This document shows, piece by piece, positions 34,901 through 46,257 of a stretch of 64,000 nt of DNA (positions within the stretch are counted from its first letter, which is position 1; every line of letters starts with the position of its first letter). The stretch covers positions 491,990-555,989 of the forward strand of contig NC_067286.1 in the NCBI RefSeq assembly GCF_020740795.1. Reading direction: 5' to 3'. This stretch comes from Apus apus. Its lineage: Eukaryota; Chordata; Aves; Apodiformes; Apodidae. Below the pieces are notes generated by a model. It had not been told where the DNA came from. It did no database searches and saw only the letters and a list, made by a program, of their open reading frames with translations. The position numbers and the translations under genes are program-made.

Positions 34901-37900
34901 CACTGCTTCCCCACTCTCCTCAAAACCTGAAGTGCCAGAGAGAACAGGTCTTGGTCAATCCAGATAAGGGACCTATGCTCTGGGCTTTTTTCTGGCTTGC
35001 TCCCAATGAAATGAGGCAACAAGAAGCTTCCAATCACAGACACGTTTATTCTCCCATATCTGTACAGGTCAGTGCATGCTTCAAGCAGCAGTAGCCAGAG
35101 AAATTTCTCATCCTCTAGTGGGGTAAACACACTGCTCTTGCTGCATTATGAGCCCACACGGATGCTTACCTGTTCCCAGGCTGGGAGTGCCAACTGCACT
35201 TGAGTTAGGGGAAAAGAAACCCACAAGGAAACAAAAAAACCAGAAGAGGAAGGGTTTTGATTTCTCGCATCCAAACGTGGTGGGAGAAGAAACCCCAGTT
35301 CCTGTCTCTTGACCCTGGCCACAGCTATGGCTTTGAGGTGCAGTGCTCCTGTCTCCTTGCAAGCCTCCTGCTTGCATCCACAGATGGTGTGTGCCAGAGC
35401 CCTTTCTGTCCGTGCTCCACAGTGTCACTGCCACATTCCCGGAACAACGAGTCCTTTGCCAAACAATGCCGCTCTTCCGGGCGGAGGGGATGCACAGTCA
35501 GGAGTGGGAAATTGCTGCTGAGGAGCATGGAAACTTGCCCACAGGGTTCCTGCAAACAGTGCTCTCATGTGAGCTCTGCTCCAAAGGGCTCCTTGGCAGG
35601 GACAAGGACAGTCTGTGGTGGGTGAGGTGAGAACAGCAGAACAGACCACACAATGGGAATGCTGCAGCATCCTTCCCATCGGGACGGTGAGCCTGACAGC
35701 AGCAGGAAGGGAATGGGATGTGTTAATTGATAAATACCTTCAGATGGCATAATCTCTTGGGTTCTGTTTCCTGAGGGTCTGCAGAACATCCTCGAGCAGC
35801 GATAGCCCCAAATCCACCTTGAAGGACAGGAGGGGATCAGACAGGTCGGGAAGAGCGGAGCCGTTCTGGGAACCCGTCTCTGCCGTCCCACAGTCTTTAT
35901 CCTGGTCCTTGTGGAGCTGGGTCTGAGTGGCTTTGTGGTACTGATGGGCAGCACCAGAAAAGGAGATGTCAGAGTGAGAATCTGTGCGGTCGATGATGTT
36001 GGGGCAGCTAGAGCTGTCCAGGTAGAGCCGGGGAGGCTTGGGAGGTGCCTGTGCCTTGGCTAGGTTTTGCTCACTCTGACACGACAGGTAGTCAGACTTG
36101 TCCTTCAGATCCCTCAAGCCTTCCCTCTTCTGGCACTGTCCATCACTGTCCATAGTGTGGCTGTTCTTATTCAAGATGATGACTTGGTTGCCCAGCTTTT
36201 TGTGTCTCCTGAGTGAGAAACGTCTGAAGAACGTTGTGGACTTGATGGACCCTCTCCTCCAAGTGTCCATGCTGACGGAAGGCAGGGAGAAGAGGAAAGC
36301 TGCTGGCTCCCCACAGCTGGTGCTGGGCTCAAGTCGCAGGATCAGCAGCAAGCCACACAACAGGAACAACCTCTTCCTTCCCCGTCCCTGTAGCTGGAAG
36401 GAAAACGGAGAGGCTGGTATTGCAGGAAATGCAAACTTCACACCACGTCCCTGTGTTGAGGAGCAGTTGGCCTGTCCTGGATATTAAGGAGTCTCCTTCT
36501 TCAGTGAGAAGGAATGGCAGTGTCTGAGCTTACTGAATCTGTGCTGCAGAGACAAGCTGGTGGAGAAGAGCAGAGGCACCCAGTCACCATGAGAACAGAT
36601 CTGCTCCAGCATCTAGAACAGAAGGGCACTGTGGTACCATGGTAACCAGCCACCTTCAGGGGAAGGGCAGGGTATAAAAATCTCAGTGGGTGGTTAGGAA
36701 GGGAGACGGTGACTCAGGCACACCCGAGGAACCGAAGCAGCGCAGCCAAATGGAAGCTTAAAAAGCAACAGAACGCTGATGTGGGAGACAAACGTTGGGG
36801 AAACGGAATGAGAAACAGACCTACCCTGTGTCGGAGCAGAGCCTGGGTAAGACAGGTGGCCAGGAGAAACTGCTGGAGCTCTTGGAGACCTGTGACCACC
36901 ACGTTCACCAGCACGTTGGAGGAGCCAAGTCCAGGGACAATTCAGCCAGGTTGGAACACCAGGAGTTCCCAGTCCCTCCTCCTCATGTGCCTCCCGTGGC
37001 TGCTTCCGTGGCTGCCTGCCTTGTGCCGATGGACTTGTTTTGAGCCAAGCCCTTGCTGAGTCAGCCACGTCAGAAACTGGGTCTTACACTGCTGGTAATT
37101 ACCAGGATTGCAGGAAGTAGGTGTGTGGAGTGCGAGGCACCAGCCCACACGCTGCCTGAGGAGAAGGCAAGAGCCCCCCAGAGGCACCCTGATCCCTTGA
37201 GAACCCCCAACCTGAACCTCAGCTTCTACCCATCCTGAATCAGACTCTTCCTTCTCTTGGTGCTCTCCTTTCTGCCACTTCTGATGGCTTGTTGTAGCAG
37301 CAGGGCTCCCAGATGAGGCCAGAAATAATCTCTTGTCTGTTTTAAATTTAAATCCGGAGAGTGAGGTAGTGATTCAGGTCTGTATGGGTGATTCATCTGC
37401 ATGAGGCTCATCTAGGCTATTTCATTCAGCCAAGCAGATGACAGCAGGTATCTGTGGTTAGTGGACAGGGACTTTGAAGAAACCTGGTTCTGCTGATACA
37501 ATCTGGTACTTTCTCAGACACTGTGCAAGTCCGTGCTGTGCAGCACTGGAAGGTTGTTTCATTTGTGCAGCTCCTAAGAAAGCAATTATGGCATATTAGT
37601 CTCTTTAATTTCCCTGTCTAAGTTTCTCATCTATTGTGGGCTTCTATTTTGTCCTCTGCAGCTGGAGGAACCACTTTGCTGGCACATAACAAATTTGCAC
37701 TTGCCCCGTTTTCATGCAGAATCTCACTTAGCTGTTCTGTTGCCTTCTCATCCCTTTGATTCTCTAGTCAAGTTGTCCTTAAATCACCACTAACTCTAGT
37801 TCCTGGAAAAACGAACGTGGGATTATTTTTCCTTTCATTCACCTTCTGTCAAGATGCTTTTATTTCTACCTGAGCTGTCAGGCGAACGAGGTGGATGTTT

Positions 37901-38721
37901 CCAAGCACTGCAGTGCTTTGAATACACCAGGAACAGCAAGGCCACCTACTGCTGAGGTGGCTTTTGGAAGCAGAGTTGCCAGAACCAGCTCCCTGCTCTG
38001 CCACAGCCCCTGCAGTCACCACGGAGCTGGGTGGCAGTTGCTACCACCCGCAGCAGAAAGGCTCCAAGAGCCTTCAAGAACTGAAACGCTCTTGTCTCAG
38101 GTTTGGGAACACACCTGGTGGTTTTCCTTCTGCAGCCACTTCCATGACTAAGCCAGAGAAAGGTCTGATTTATTTTTTTATGGCATGAGGCCGTGTAACG
38201 GGTGCAGCGTAGGCTGGACTTTGTGCGCCAGCGCAGCACCTTGGTCACCCAGAGTAACCAGCCACGGGGAGGGAAGCTGTGTCCCCGCCCAGCCTGGGGA
38301 GCAGGGAGCAGCAGGAGGGTAGTTCAGGCTCCCCTCTGTCCCACTGGCTCTGTCACTAACATCACCCTGGCTCTGCTCTGGAGCTGGCTCTGCTCTGGAG
38401 CTGGCTCTGCTCTGGAGCTGGCTCTGCTCTGGAGCTGGCTCTGCTCTGTAGGCCAGGCAGTTTTCACCCCATTTCCCTGGGTTCATCCTGCTTTGAACCA
38501 CCTTCCTACCTCCAACGTGCATCCTGGCAGGCTGGTTTGTGGAGAGGGGGGCTGGGGTCTGTGCTGTCCTTGACAGGCTGTTTGTTCCCTGCTCCCAGGG
38601 GTCGGTGGTCTCGGAGCGGGACTACGAGAGCCTGGTGATGATGCGGCTGCGACAGGCAGCAGAGAGGCAGCAGCTGATCCAGCAGCTCCAGCAGGAGGAT
38701 GAGGAAGAGTCTCACACCTAG
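22981..38721 (+). CDS. DNAJC17: DnaJ homolog subfamily C member 17
   Basis: Coding exons: 22981-23058, 24688-24757, 25423-25481, 27016-27103, 27489-27571, 28281-28377, 29536-29585, 30085-30162, 30848-30928, 31703-31831, 38599-38721. They encode 311 residues (human about 304) with consistent phases and a TAG at 38,719. An N-terminal J domain (about residues 10-75) has the HPD motif at 39-41. A charged Glu/Arg-rich helical region follows (about 75-160), then an RRM-like fold (about 176-250) and a conserved C-terminal [20 protein letters not shown] segment. Family work links it to spliceosome function and thyroid development; the J domain should stimulate an Hsp70. Two donors are weak: GTCAGG after exon 1 and GTCCTG after exon 8. 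The last intron (6.8 kb) holds an antisense gene. The start codon matches the family N-terminus. Confidence 0.95.
23315..23362 (+). repeat. Short 18-base tandem repeat in DNAJC17 intron 1
   Basis: Between two and three copies of a CGGCTGGGGAGAACTGCC-type unit in tandem. Small, non-coding. Confidence 0.7.
27718..28030 (-). mobile_element. CR1-family LINE 3' fragment, older subfamily
   Basis: An antisense element starts with CCTAGAATGCCAGGTTGGAA and contains GGGAGATTATTCCAATG and CCCATGACCCCTTGTC blocks. The element at 54,375-54,805 carries the same blocks in the opposite orientation, so both belong to one subfamily distinct from the common copies here. It lies in DNAJC17 intron 5. Confidence 0.75.
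30733..30773. repeat. Tandem pair of 20-base near-perfect palindromes
   Basis: GTGAAAACACATGTTTTCAC occurs at 30,733-30,752 and again at 30,754-30,773. Each unit is a nine-base inverted repeat around a CA centre. The pair sits about 75 bases before DNAJC17 exon 9. Confidence 0.85.
31832..35040 (+). other. DNAJC17: DNAJC17 last intron, left part
   Basis: Intronic sequence between DNAJC17 exon 10 and the nested antisense gene. I saw no convincing exon, tRNA-like or other structured feature here. Open frames are scattered and unrecognisable. Confidence 0.6.
35045..35050 (-). terminator. C15orf62: Polyadenylation signal for the C15orf62 orthologue
   Basis: TTTATT on the plus strand reads AATAAA on the minus strand, about 690 bases after the stop codon of the nested gene. 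It is the first canonical hexamer I found downstream. Confidence 0.55.
35740..36270 (-). CDS. C15orf62: C15orf62 orthologue, BORG-like small protein nested in DNAJC17
   Basis: A single-exon frame of 176 residues. The ATG at 36,268-36,270 gives [20 protein letters not shown], matching the N-terminus of the mammalian protein. A basic N-terminal region, an [18 protein letters not shown] proline-rich stretch (middle), and a C-terminal [20 protein letters not shown] segment are the family landmarks; the last resembles CDC42EP/BORG proteins. The human protein is annotated as mitochondrial; the basic N-terminus fits, but location is unproven. It lies antisense in the last DNAJC17 intron, as in human. 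The frame stays open upstream to a GTG at 36,441, but there is no ATG there. Confidence 0.9.
   Translation of the reverse strand: MDTWRRGSIKSTTFFRRFSLRRHKKLGNQVIILNKNSHTMDSDGQCQKREGLRDLKDKSDYLSCQSEQNLAKAQAPPKPPRLYLDSSSCPNIIDRTDSHSDISFSGAAHQYHKATQTQLHKDQDKDCGTAETGSQNGSALPDLSDPLLSFKVDLGLSLLEDVLQTLRKQNPRDYAI
36500..38360 (+). other. DNAJC17: DNAJC17 last intron, right part
   Basis: It includes the likely 5' flank of the antisense C15orf62 gene. A TATAAAA string occurs at about 36,673 but on the plus strand, so it does not fit the minus-strand gene. No other supported feature seen. Confidence 0.45.
38367..38449. repeat. 17-base tandem repeat in DNAJC17 intron 10
   Basis: About five copies of CTGGCTCTGCTCTGGAG, nearly perfect. 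It lies about 150 bases before the last DNAJC17 exon. The 17-base period is not a multiple of three, so it is not a coding repeat. Confidence 0.9.
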
Positions 38722-38789
38722 CACGAGCCAGGATGGGTTCCCCCTGCCCCATCGTTCTCCACTTCCCAAGCTGTTTCCTAAGTTAAGTC

Positions 38790-38795
38790 AATAAA
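38790..38795 (+). terminator. DNAJC17: DNAJC17 polyadenylation signal
   Basis: AATAAA lies 68 bases after the DNAJC17 stop codon, giving a very short 3' UTR. The opposing GCHFR signal is about 275 bases away, so the two genes end tail to tail without obvious overlap. Confidence 0.85.
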
Positions 38796-39068
38796 GCTCC
38801 TTTTTTACAACCATTGTAGGAACAGACTCGCAGGGGCTGCAGCCCTGAGCCCTTTCCTGAGCGGGGGGAACTGGCTGTGTCAGCCTCAGGGTAGGTGTGT
38901 GAACCTGCCAGGCTGTGCAGCTCAAAGGGCAGGGTGTGAGGGGTGCTATCAGAACACCAAGGAGCTCATTTGGATTCCTGAGAGCCTACTCAGGAGCTGT
39001 GGATCCACAAGGCTTTGGCAACAACCGTTTAAAGCAACCCACAGACACTGGTCTCTTCAGAGGAATGT

Positions 39069-39074
39069 TTTATT
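39069..39074 (-). terminator. GCHFR: GCHFR polyadenylation signal
   Basis: TTTATT on the plus strand is AATAAA for the minus-strand GCHFR transcript, about 670 bases after its stop codon. Confidence 0.75.
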
Positions 39075-39747
39075 GATGGCACCTCTACAGCAGGATGGAT
39101 GTACAGTCCCAAACAATCCAGCACTGCAACAGCTGCTGCTCAGATCACAGAGCCCATGCCTGAAGTGTTCACAAGACCTTTCCGAGGCTGTGTCAGGAGC
39201 AATGTGAGAGGCCTGGATGGCACCCTTGGGGCCAAAGGGCTGATGCTGCTGCTCACCACGGTCCCAGCTGGGAGAAACTTGCTGTGCTGCTGAGTTGAAG
39301 GGGTTCCCAAGGAGCACTGTCCAGGTGCAGCAGTTGCCCTTGATGTTTTGGGGATGAGGCAGCACATCATCTGTACGTGGCCTCCCTAGGGCCTGGGGAC
39401 AGGCCTGCCCTGGGCTGGCAGCACAGCACGTCCCTCTCTGGGGAGCAGCCAGACACGTCTGCTCCTTGAGCTTCCTGCAGTGCATGCTAAGGAGATGATT
39501 AAAATGGGAGAAGCTGGTGTTTGCCAGACTGCCATGCAGGGGCTGCAGAGATGGAGCCCCCTGTGCTGTGCCTGAGCACACCTTCCTCCCCCAGCCCTGG
39601 GAGGGGCAAGTGCCCACCAGGTCAGGGCAGCCTCTGCATCACTCCCAAGTGCCTGGAGTCTGGGACAGAAAGGAGTGAAGGGGAAAGGTTTGCTATGAGT
39701 CCTGGGTGAGGTCTTGTCCCGGGGGAAGGCAGGAGGAGCCTTCCTGG

Positions 39748-42700
39748 CTATTCCTTGTGGAGGCACCAGACCAGGGTCTGCCCCACGCCCGTCATGCTGA
39801 CCACCCGGTAGCCGCAGCTCTCCAGCTTGTTCAGGACCAGGCGTGGGGCCTCGTTCACGTAGTACTCCCAGCTGCAGGGGCAGAAAGGACACGAGGTGGA
39901 GAAGGAGAAGACAAGAATTTCCTGGTGGAAGGGACTGCCTCGCCACCAAAGCGAGGTAAGGCACTGCATCAGTGCATCCAGGGCATCTGGCAGGGGGGCA
40001 AGGGCAAAGCCCACAGCTTCCAAAGCAAGGAGGAAAGCTGTCCAGAATGGAAGGGTCACATTGAAGTGTGGTTTGGGGACCAGCTGTGCAAAGCCACCAG
40101 GTGCTGCTGGGCTGCCTGGGCTGGAGCTGCAGCAGGGAGGGTCCGTGAATACTCAGAGCTGGGAATTCACAGGAAAAGAGGATGAGCTCTGCCAAGCAGG
40201 GAAGAGTGATTCGGGTGTTTCTAAGGGATGTTAAACCACAGTTTTGCCTGTATGTTGAGTGGGTTTGAGAGCCTGTGCTTGAAATCTGGGGATTGGGAAT
40301 AAAGGCTGCCTTGAGCCAAGAAGTCTTTGGAAAAGCAGTAGTTGTCAGAGCTCAGCAGAGCTGCCAAGGGGGGAGCACGGGCCCCTGCTGGCCTGGCCCC
40401 TCCAAGCAGCAGGGATTTCTAGGAACTGACCCTTGGGATCCTTGTCCAGTGGCTCCTGCCAGCTCTGCACACCTGGAGCAGGAGCTGCCGTTCCCTCCAC
40501 CTGATCCCTGAGGCTGCTTCTCCACAGAAAACCTGCGGGCAGGGAAGCTGCTCCCACCACATGGGGAAGGAACTGTGGGGTGGGAGAGCAGCAGGACAGG
40601 GACACAACCTGGGCTGAATGAGGTGGGGAAGCAGCAGAGCTGAGGTGGCAAGTGAGCCACTCAGTGCTGGGCCTGGCAGCCTGTCTGTCCCTTTGGCACA
40701 ATCCTTTGGGATGCAGTATTACTTTGAGCAGATGGGCTGAGCCTCACAGTACTTTAGCTCATAATAGTTTAGCTCTTAGGTGACTCACTGTGCCAGATAA
40801 GCTGCTAATGATGGGCTACAGGACCATTGGTGATCTTGTTTGGGCACCCTAACAAAGACTCTCCTGATTTTCATACTAATAACAATAAAAAAAGACCCAA
40901 AAGCATTTCCAGAGTTGTTCTTGCTAGGATTGCAAAACATTAATGCACTGGTGAGTGCGTTCAAAGCGTGAAACAACACCAAGATGTGAAAGCTCTTTTT
41001 CAGTTTCTGAAGACAGACTATACTTTGCTGTAATTACAGATGTGGTATAAGGATAATATGTATTATTATAAGTGTCTTTGAACTTAATGCTTTCTCCAAG
41101 AGGCTTGCCACATACCCTTCGGATTCACATGTTGGAGTTGGGAGATGTTTCCATTATGCAGAGGCAGGAGCTGAGGCAGGGATGGTTTGTTCTTTGCAGG
41201 AACCTAAAAAACTGAGCAGCTGAGCTAAAAGCAGCAGGAAGGCTGACTGGCCTGGGGCCTTAAACACAACCCAGCACTGAGTGAAACAGAAGCTGGCACA
41301 CAGTGTGTATCAAGTACACCCCTGTCTCCGTGTGTGATGAGGATGGAGAGTGGCTGGGAACATCCACAAAAGCTTTTCTCCCAGCAAAATGCCAGCAGGG
41401 AACAGGAGATTCACCTGAGAGTGGAGAGGACATCAGCATTTGTACACCATGAGCCTGTGACCTCCCAGAGGGGCCAAAACCAGCAAAATAGGGCTGGGGC
41501 TGAGCTGGGGCAGGAGCATCTTCCTCTCTGTGGCGGCGGAGCAGGCAGCCCTGAGCTGCCCAGCTGCCCTTTCAGCCTCCTCCAGGCCAGGGCTTGTGCC
41601 CTGGGGATCAGCCTCACGAGGGCATCAGCAGGTGCCTCAGCTCCCAGGGGGGAGGCAGGGGCAGCACAGCCCGGGAGCCTGTATCATTAGAGGCTGGGAT
41701 GGTGCCCACAGCCACCCACACCTGCACGTCCACCTGGGTGGACCCAGCAGGATCCATCCCCTTCCCTGCAGCCCAGGGTTGGGTTGTTGATTCTGGAGCC
41801 CTCCCAGCTGCCCCCCGGGTCCTGCCAGCCCCTCGGGTGGGCAGCGAGGTGCGTGCCTGTGCCCTGCAGCCACTGCAGTAGCTGGTGCAGAGCTGCACGG
41901 CAGGCTCAGAGCTCTCGCTAATTAGAGGCAATTAAGTACTTCATCTGTGCATTACAGTCCCCCAGCAGGTCCGTACTGCTTAGACCTTTTCTTTCAGGCT
42001 CCTTTCAAGGTTATGTTTAAGGTTTTTGGGCCCAGGATGCTCTGGGAAAGGCAAGATCTGCAGCGTCCTGCAGCCAGGCTCCCTGCTGCCGTCGGCGGAT
42101 GGAAAACCCTGCTGGGCCACGGGGCAGATCCTGGAGCTCTCATCCCTGGCCAGGATGTGTTTGGCAGCTCAGCACTGGGCTCACCCTCTGGCATGCTGCT
42201 GGGCTGCCCGGGGTGCTGGAGCCACATTCCAACCCGGTGACTTTCTCCCCCCCCGTGTTGCTCAGACGTGCGGTGAGGACACAGCGGAGGCACCTGGGGT
42301 ACAACAAACTGTACCCAGTGCAGGTGGGGCAAGAGGGAGCTTGGAATGCTCCATGGGAGATCCCATGGGCAGCTCAGATCCCTTCTCCAAAAAAGTGACA
42401 TGTGGCACTCTGGTTCCTTCTAACGCTGATGTCCCCCTGGCAGCCGCCCTGGGAGGCGTTTTACCTTTCTCCACCCAAGTCCTAGGGATCCTCACCCCCT
42501 CTCTTTCAAGAGCCAGCAGCACTTCTTCCCTCTGGAAGCCTCACCTTTTTCTCCCCCCTCGGGTCCTCCTTCCCTCATTGCACAACTCCTGCCTGCTCCC
42601 AGCCTGCTGTGACAGGCAGCACCAAGTGACATTGCTGCCAGGCTCTGGCCACCCACTGCCTTGGGAACAGCGGTGCAGGGACAGCTCAGCCTGGCAGTCC

Positions 42701-45700
42701 CACCTGGGGCTGGTTGGGAGGGAGGCCAGGGGCAGGAGGGGTCCAGGATCAGCCCTCCCACACCTGCAGCTTCCATTTGGAAGGGTTGCTCTTTAGCCAC
42801 AGGCCCGTGGTGTTTTTAAATCTCTTTAAAATCTCCCACCCCCTTCTGGTTTTTAAGGCTGCAGGAGCAGAGGATCTGAAGCTCAATCTTTGCCAGGCTG
42901 GTGGGTTTTCCCTACAATGGAAGTTTGAGAATATACTGGGACCAAGAGGCCCCTCCTGCCCAACGCCTGGTTCTCCTCCCCCTCCTCTGCACCTCTGGGG
43001 GGGGCAGCGACCTGCCTGCTCCTCCTGGCTGCTTCAGTTTGCATCTGGGGCTTGGTTTGGTGGTTGGTTGTTGTTTTTTTTTCCCTCAGGAGAAAAAAAT
43101 AAGTGAGATATCAAGTGGGGGGAAAAACGAAGTGGGTCAAGATGTGAAGAGCGTGCTGGTGACATCCCCGAGTCACACGTTGGTGAAGGCTGGTGTCAAA
43201 CTTGGCACGGGGAGAGAGAGACAGGGACACGGGGGAGGGACAAATACAGACGGCGTGGGGACCTGCAGGTTGGTGGGCTGGAGTCAGGGGGGACACACGG
43301 GTAAGCATCTCCCACCCTGTGGCTCAGCAGCCCAAAGAGAAGCTTCAGGAGCCATTGAGAGGGGCTGGCTTGGGCTCTGGGTAGTGGGTAGAATCCTCAA
43401 GCTGCACTGGAGAGAGGGACAGGAGGGGAGAGACTATGGGGGGTGGGCGTGGGGAGGGGCTTGGCACTGGGAACAGCCACAGCCAGGGGGGGTCGGGGCT
43501 GAAATGGGGTCAGAGCGAGGAAAAAGCAGGAACTAAAGGAAGTATCAGGCAGTGTTTCCTTGGGTGAGTGTTCACAGGCAGGGGCAAGGACACGTGTGTG
43601 CCCTTCAGCAGCAACTGGCCCCGGGGTCAGACATGCAGCTGGAGTGGGGAACACGGGGAGTGCAAATGCCCCCCATTCTCTGGGGAAAATAAGGAAAAGG
43701 GGGAGCTTGAAATGAGGCAGAGCAGGACTTACAAGTGGTTCCCTATCATGTTCCTCTTGGTGGCCCCCAGGAAGCTCATCAGGCTGGGATCCGAGTGCTC
43801 GTCTCCCACCATGGTGGGACCGACCTCCTGCAGGGAAGGGCAGCAGAGCAGTCAGCGACCTGGCAGCACAGCCACCCCCAGCCCCCAGTACGGCTCCAGT
43901 AAGGGAAGGGAACTGCCATCGGCCACCTGCCCGGCCCAGGAGACGCCCTGGGTGGCTTTGCTCCTGGAGGGCCACCTGCTGGAGGAGCTCACGGTGGCTC
44001 TGGTCCTCCGAGATCCCCCAGTGGGGAGCCTGTAGTGGTGAGGTGCTGCTCTAGCCTTCTGCTGCAAAACCAGCAAATCCGAGTGTTTGACCATGAAAGG
44101 AGGGAAATCCCCGGGCCAGCCGGAGACTGACTGCCTCTCCTGGCAGAAGATGGCTTTGGGAATGGCCCCACTAACTGGGAAGGGTGAGGAGATCGGGATG
44201 AGAAGGTGCCATGGAGTGACCAGGGTAGATGGGCAAGTGGAGCATAGAGGGTAAAATCCCTCCCTGACAGTATCTGCTGGCACTGGCAAATTACTGGAAA
44301 TCAGGAGCTTAAACCACCCTCTGCTACCCAGAGGGCTGGAGCAGCTCTGCTCTGGAGCCAGGCTGGGAGAGTTGGGGTGTTCAGCCTGGAGAAGAGAAGG
44401 CTCCAGGGAGACCTGAGAGCACCTCCCAGTGCCTGAAGGGGCTCCAGGAAAGCTGGGGAGGGGCTTGGGACAAGGGCAGGGAGGGATGGGATGAGGGGGG
44501 ATGGATGAAAACTGGAGGAGGGGAGCGGTGCCACGGGACGAGGGGCTCATCCCTGCCCTGCCGGGAAGCAGCAGCCGAGCCACCCCCGCCGGGTCAGGCC
44601 GGGCTGTTTCCAGCCGCGGCTCCAGGCCAGGTTTCAGGTGGGGAACGTTCGCGCTGCGCTTCCAGCGAGCGCTTCCAAAGTCTGCGGGAGGACGCGTGTC
44701 CCGCCGGGCTGCCCGGCCGCGCTGCTCCGCCCGCTTCCCTGCGGCTCCAGACCTGGAGCATCTCGCTCCGCTATCAACTTCATCACCGTGTCCGGTGCCA
44801 AACGCCGCTGCCAGCGGGTGCCCCGGTGCCGCAGCATCTCCCCCCCCGTCCCCGTCCCCAGTTCCCTGCCCGCTTGGGCACGGGACGTCTCCAAGGAGCG
44901 GCCGCGCCTTTCCCGCAGCTCCTGCCAGCCCCTCGGTTTGCCTTCCCCCCGTCACCCCCTGCCTGTGCTGAACAGCCTCGTCCTCTTTTGGCTTGGGTGC
45001 AGAGCTCCCCGTTGATTTGGGAAAACCCCAAACGAAGCGGAAAACCACGGCACTGCCGGGCCACCCGCCCGGGAGGGGCCCGCGGGGGGCGGCTGCAAAC
45101 GCTCCAACCGTCGGGAAATAAACGTTTCCCGCTCGGCTTCCTGCGGGGATGAGGAGCTGAGCCCCCAGCCCGCCCTACCCGGAGGGTCCGGGGGCTACCG
45201 TGCCCCCCCGGCAGCCGCCGGTTTGGGAAGGAGGGAAAACCGGGGGACAAGTGGCCAGAGAAGGGGATTTTGGCGTTCAGGGGGTCCCACAAGTTCCCTG
45301 GCTCTGGGACCTGCTGCTGAGGAGGGGGGAGAGGGGGCTGGGGGCAGGAGCAGGGGGTGCAGGGGGGGTTGTGCCCAGCGGGGTCACGCCAGGTGCCAGC
45401 AGCTGGGGCACAGCCTGGCCGTGCGGGGGGTCCCCCAAATCTGCGGGGTGCGCCCCGCCAGCCCCGTGCCCCCCTCCCCCGCAAGCAGCAGGCGCAACCC
45501 AGCCCGGGGGCAGAGAGTGTCCCGCTCGGTGGTCCCTGCCCGGCCCGGCGCCTGCTGCCACCCCGCCACTGCCAGCCCCGGCCAGCTTGCCCCCCGACAC
45601 TGTGTCCCCCCCGTGGCTTGCAGCCTCCCTTCCGTGTCCCCCCCGCCCGTGTCCCCCCGTTCCGGCGGGCGGACCCACCATGCGGATCTGGGTGCTGATG

Positions 45701-45714
45701 AGCAGGTACGGCAT
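39748..45714 (-). CDS. GCHFR: GTP cyclohydrolase 1 feedback regulatory protein
   Basis: Three coding exons on the minus strand: 45,679-45,714, 43,733-43,827 and 39,748-39,871. They give 84 residues, the same length as human GFRP. Start MPYLLISTQIRM, middle EVGPTMVGDEHSDPSLMSFL, end MTGVGQTLVWCLHKE. GFRP forms pentamers that clamp GTP cyclohydrolase I. They mediate its inhibition by tetrahydrobiopterin and its stimulation by phenylalanine. Splice junctions are all GT-AG (donors GTGGGT and GTAAGT, acceptors CTGCAG). The gene is head to head with RMDN3 and tail to tail with DNAJC17, as in mammals. The first exon lies in a CpG-rich region. Confidence 0.95.
39872..43732 (-). other. GCHFR: GCHFR intron 2
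   Basis: A 3.9-kb intron. It includes an AT-richer section (about 40,690-41,110). I saw no exon, CR1 3' block or structured RNA in it. Confidence 0.6.
44325..44525 (+). mobile_element. CR1 LINE fragment, truncated at both ends
   Basis: Sense CR1 3' UTR blocks (GGAGCAGCTCTGCTCTGGAG to GGATGAAAACTGGAGGAGGG) that stop before the usual 3' end. It lies in GCHFR intron 1 next to the CpG-rich first-exon region. Confidence 0.85.
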
Positions 45715-46045
45715 CCTCCTCCACCGCTCCCGCCGCCGCTCCCGGGGGGCCGTGCCCGGGGGGGCCGTGCCCGAGGGGGCCGTGCCCGGGGGCCGCCCCG
45801 TTCGTCCCGCCCCCCCCCGCCACCGCCCCCGGGCAGCGGGGACCGCCCCGCTCGGGGGGGCCCGGGGGGAGCAGGGGACTTGGGGTACGGGCTTAATCGA
45901 GGGTTGTGGAGCCCGGGGAATGGGGGGAACAGCCCCGGATTGTGCCCCGGGATCCTGGCGCTGCCTTCCCGGGAAGGGCGAGTGGGCGGGAGGGGATGGG
46001 CAGGGGGGTGAGGGACGGGGAATGGGGCGGGGGGCGGGGGGGGTG
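44526..46045 (-). promoter_or_regulatory. GCHFR: CpG-rich region around GCHFR exon 1
   Basis: Very high GC with many CpG dinucleotides on both sides of the first coding exon, as expected of a TATA-less promoter. Immediately upstream (45,715-45,850, minus-strand sense) are long C/G runs and repeated GGGGCCGTGCCC units. Several long open frames on the plus strand here are composition artefacts. Confidence 0.55.
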
Positions 46046-46049
46046 AGGG

Positions 46050-46245
46050 GCAGGAGGTGATGGAGAGGGAGACAAAGGACCGGGAAATGATGGAGAGGAA
46101 GATGAAGGACCGGGACACGATGAGCAGGGACATACGGGACAGGGAGACGAAGGAGCAGGAGGTGATGGATGACAGGGAGATGAAGGACTGGGAGATCATG
46201 GACAGGAATATGAGGGCTGGGATATGACGGACCAGGAGCCAGGGA
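46050..46245 (+). repeat. Degenerate purine-rich minisatellite upstream of GCHFR
   Basis: Repeated and diverged units built from GGACCGGGA, GATGATGGA and GAGGAAGATGAAGGAC segments, with a period near 30 bases. It lies in the intergenic region between GCHFR and RMDN3, about 350 bases upstream of the GCHFR start codon. Confidence 0.6.
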
Positions 46246-46257
46246 GGTGAGGAGCGG

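Noticed and set aside
36271-36441. In-frame N-terminal extension of C15orf62 with a hydrophobic leader-like stretch
   Set aside because: The extension opens with GTG, has no ATG, and the mammalian protein starts at the MDTW/METW methionine.
36671-36680. TATAAAA string as a promoter for C15orf62
   Set aside because: It is on the plus strand, whereas the gene is on the minus strand.
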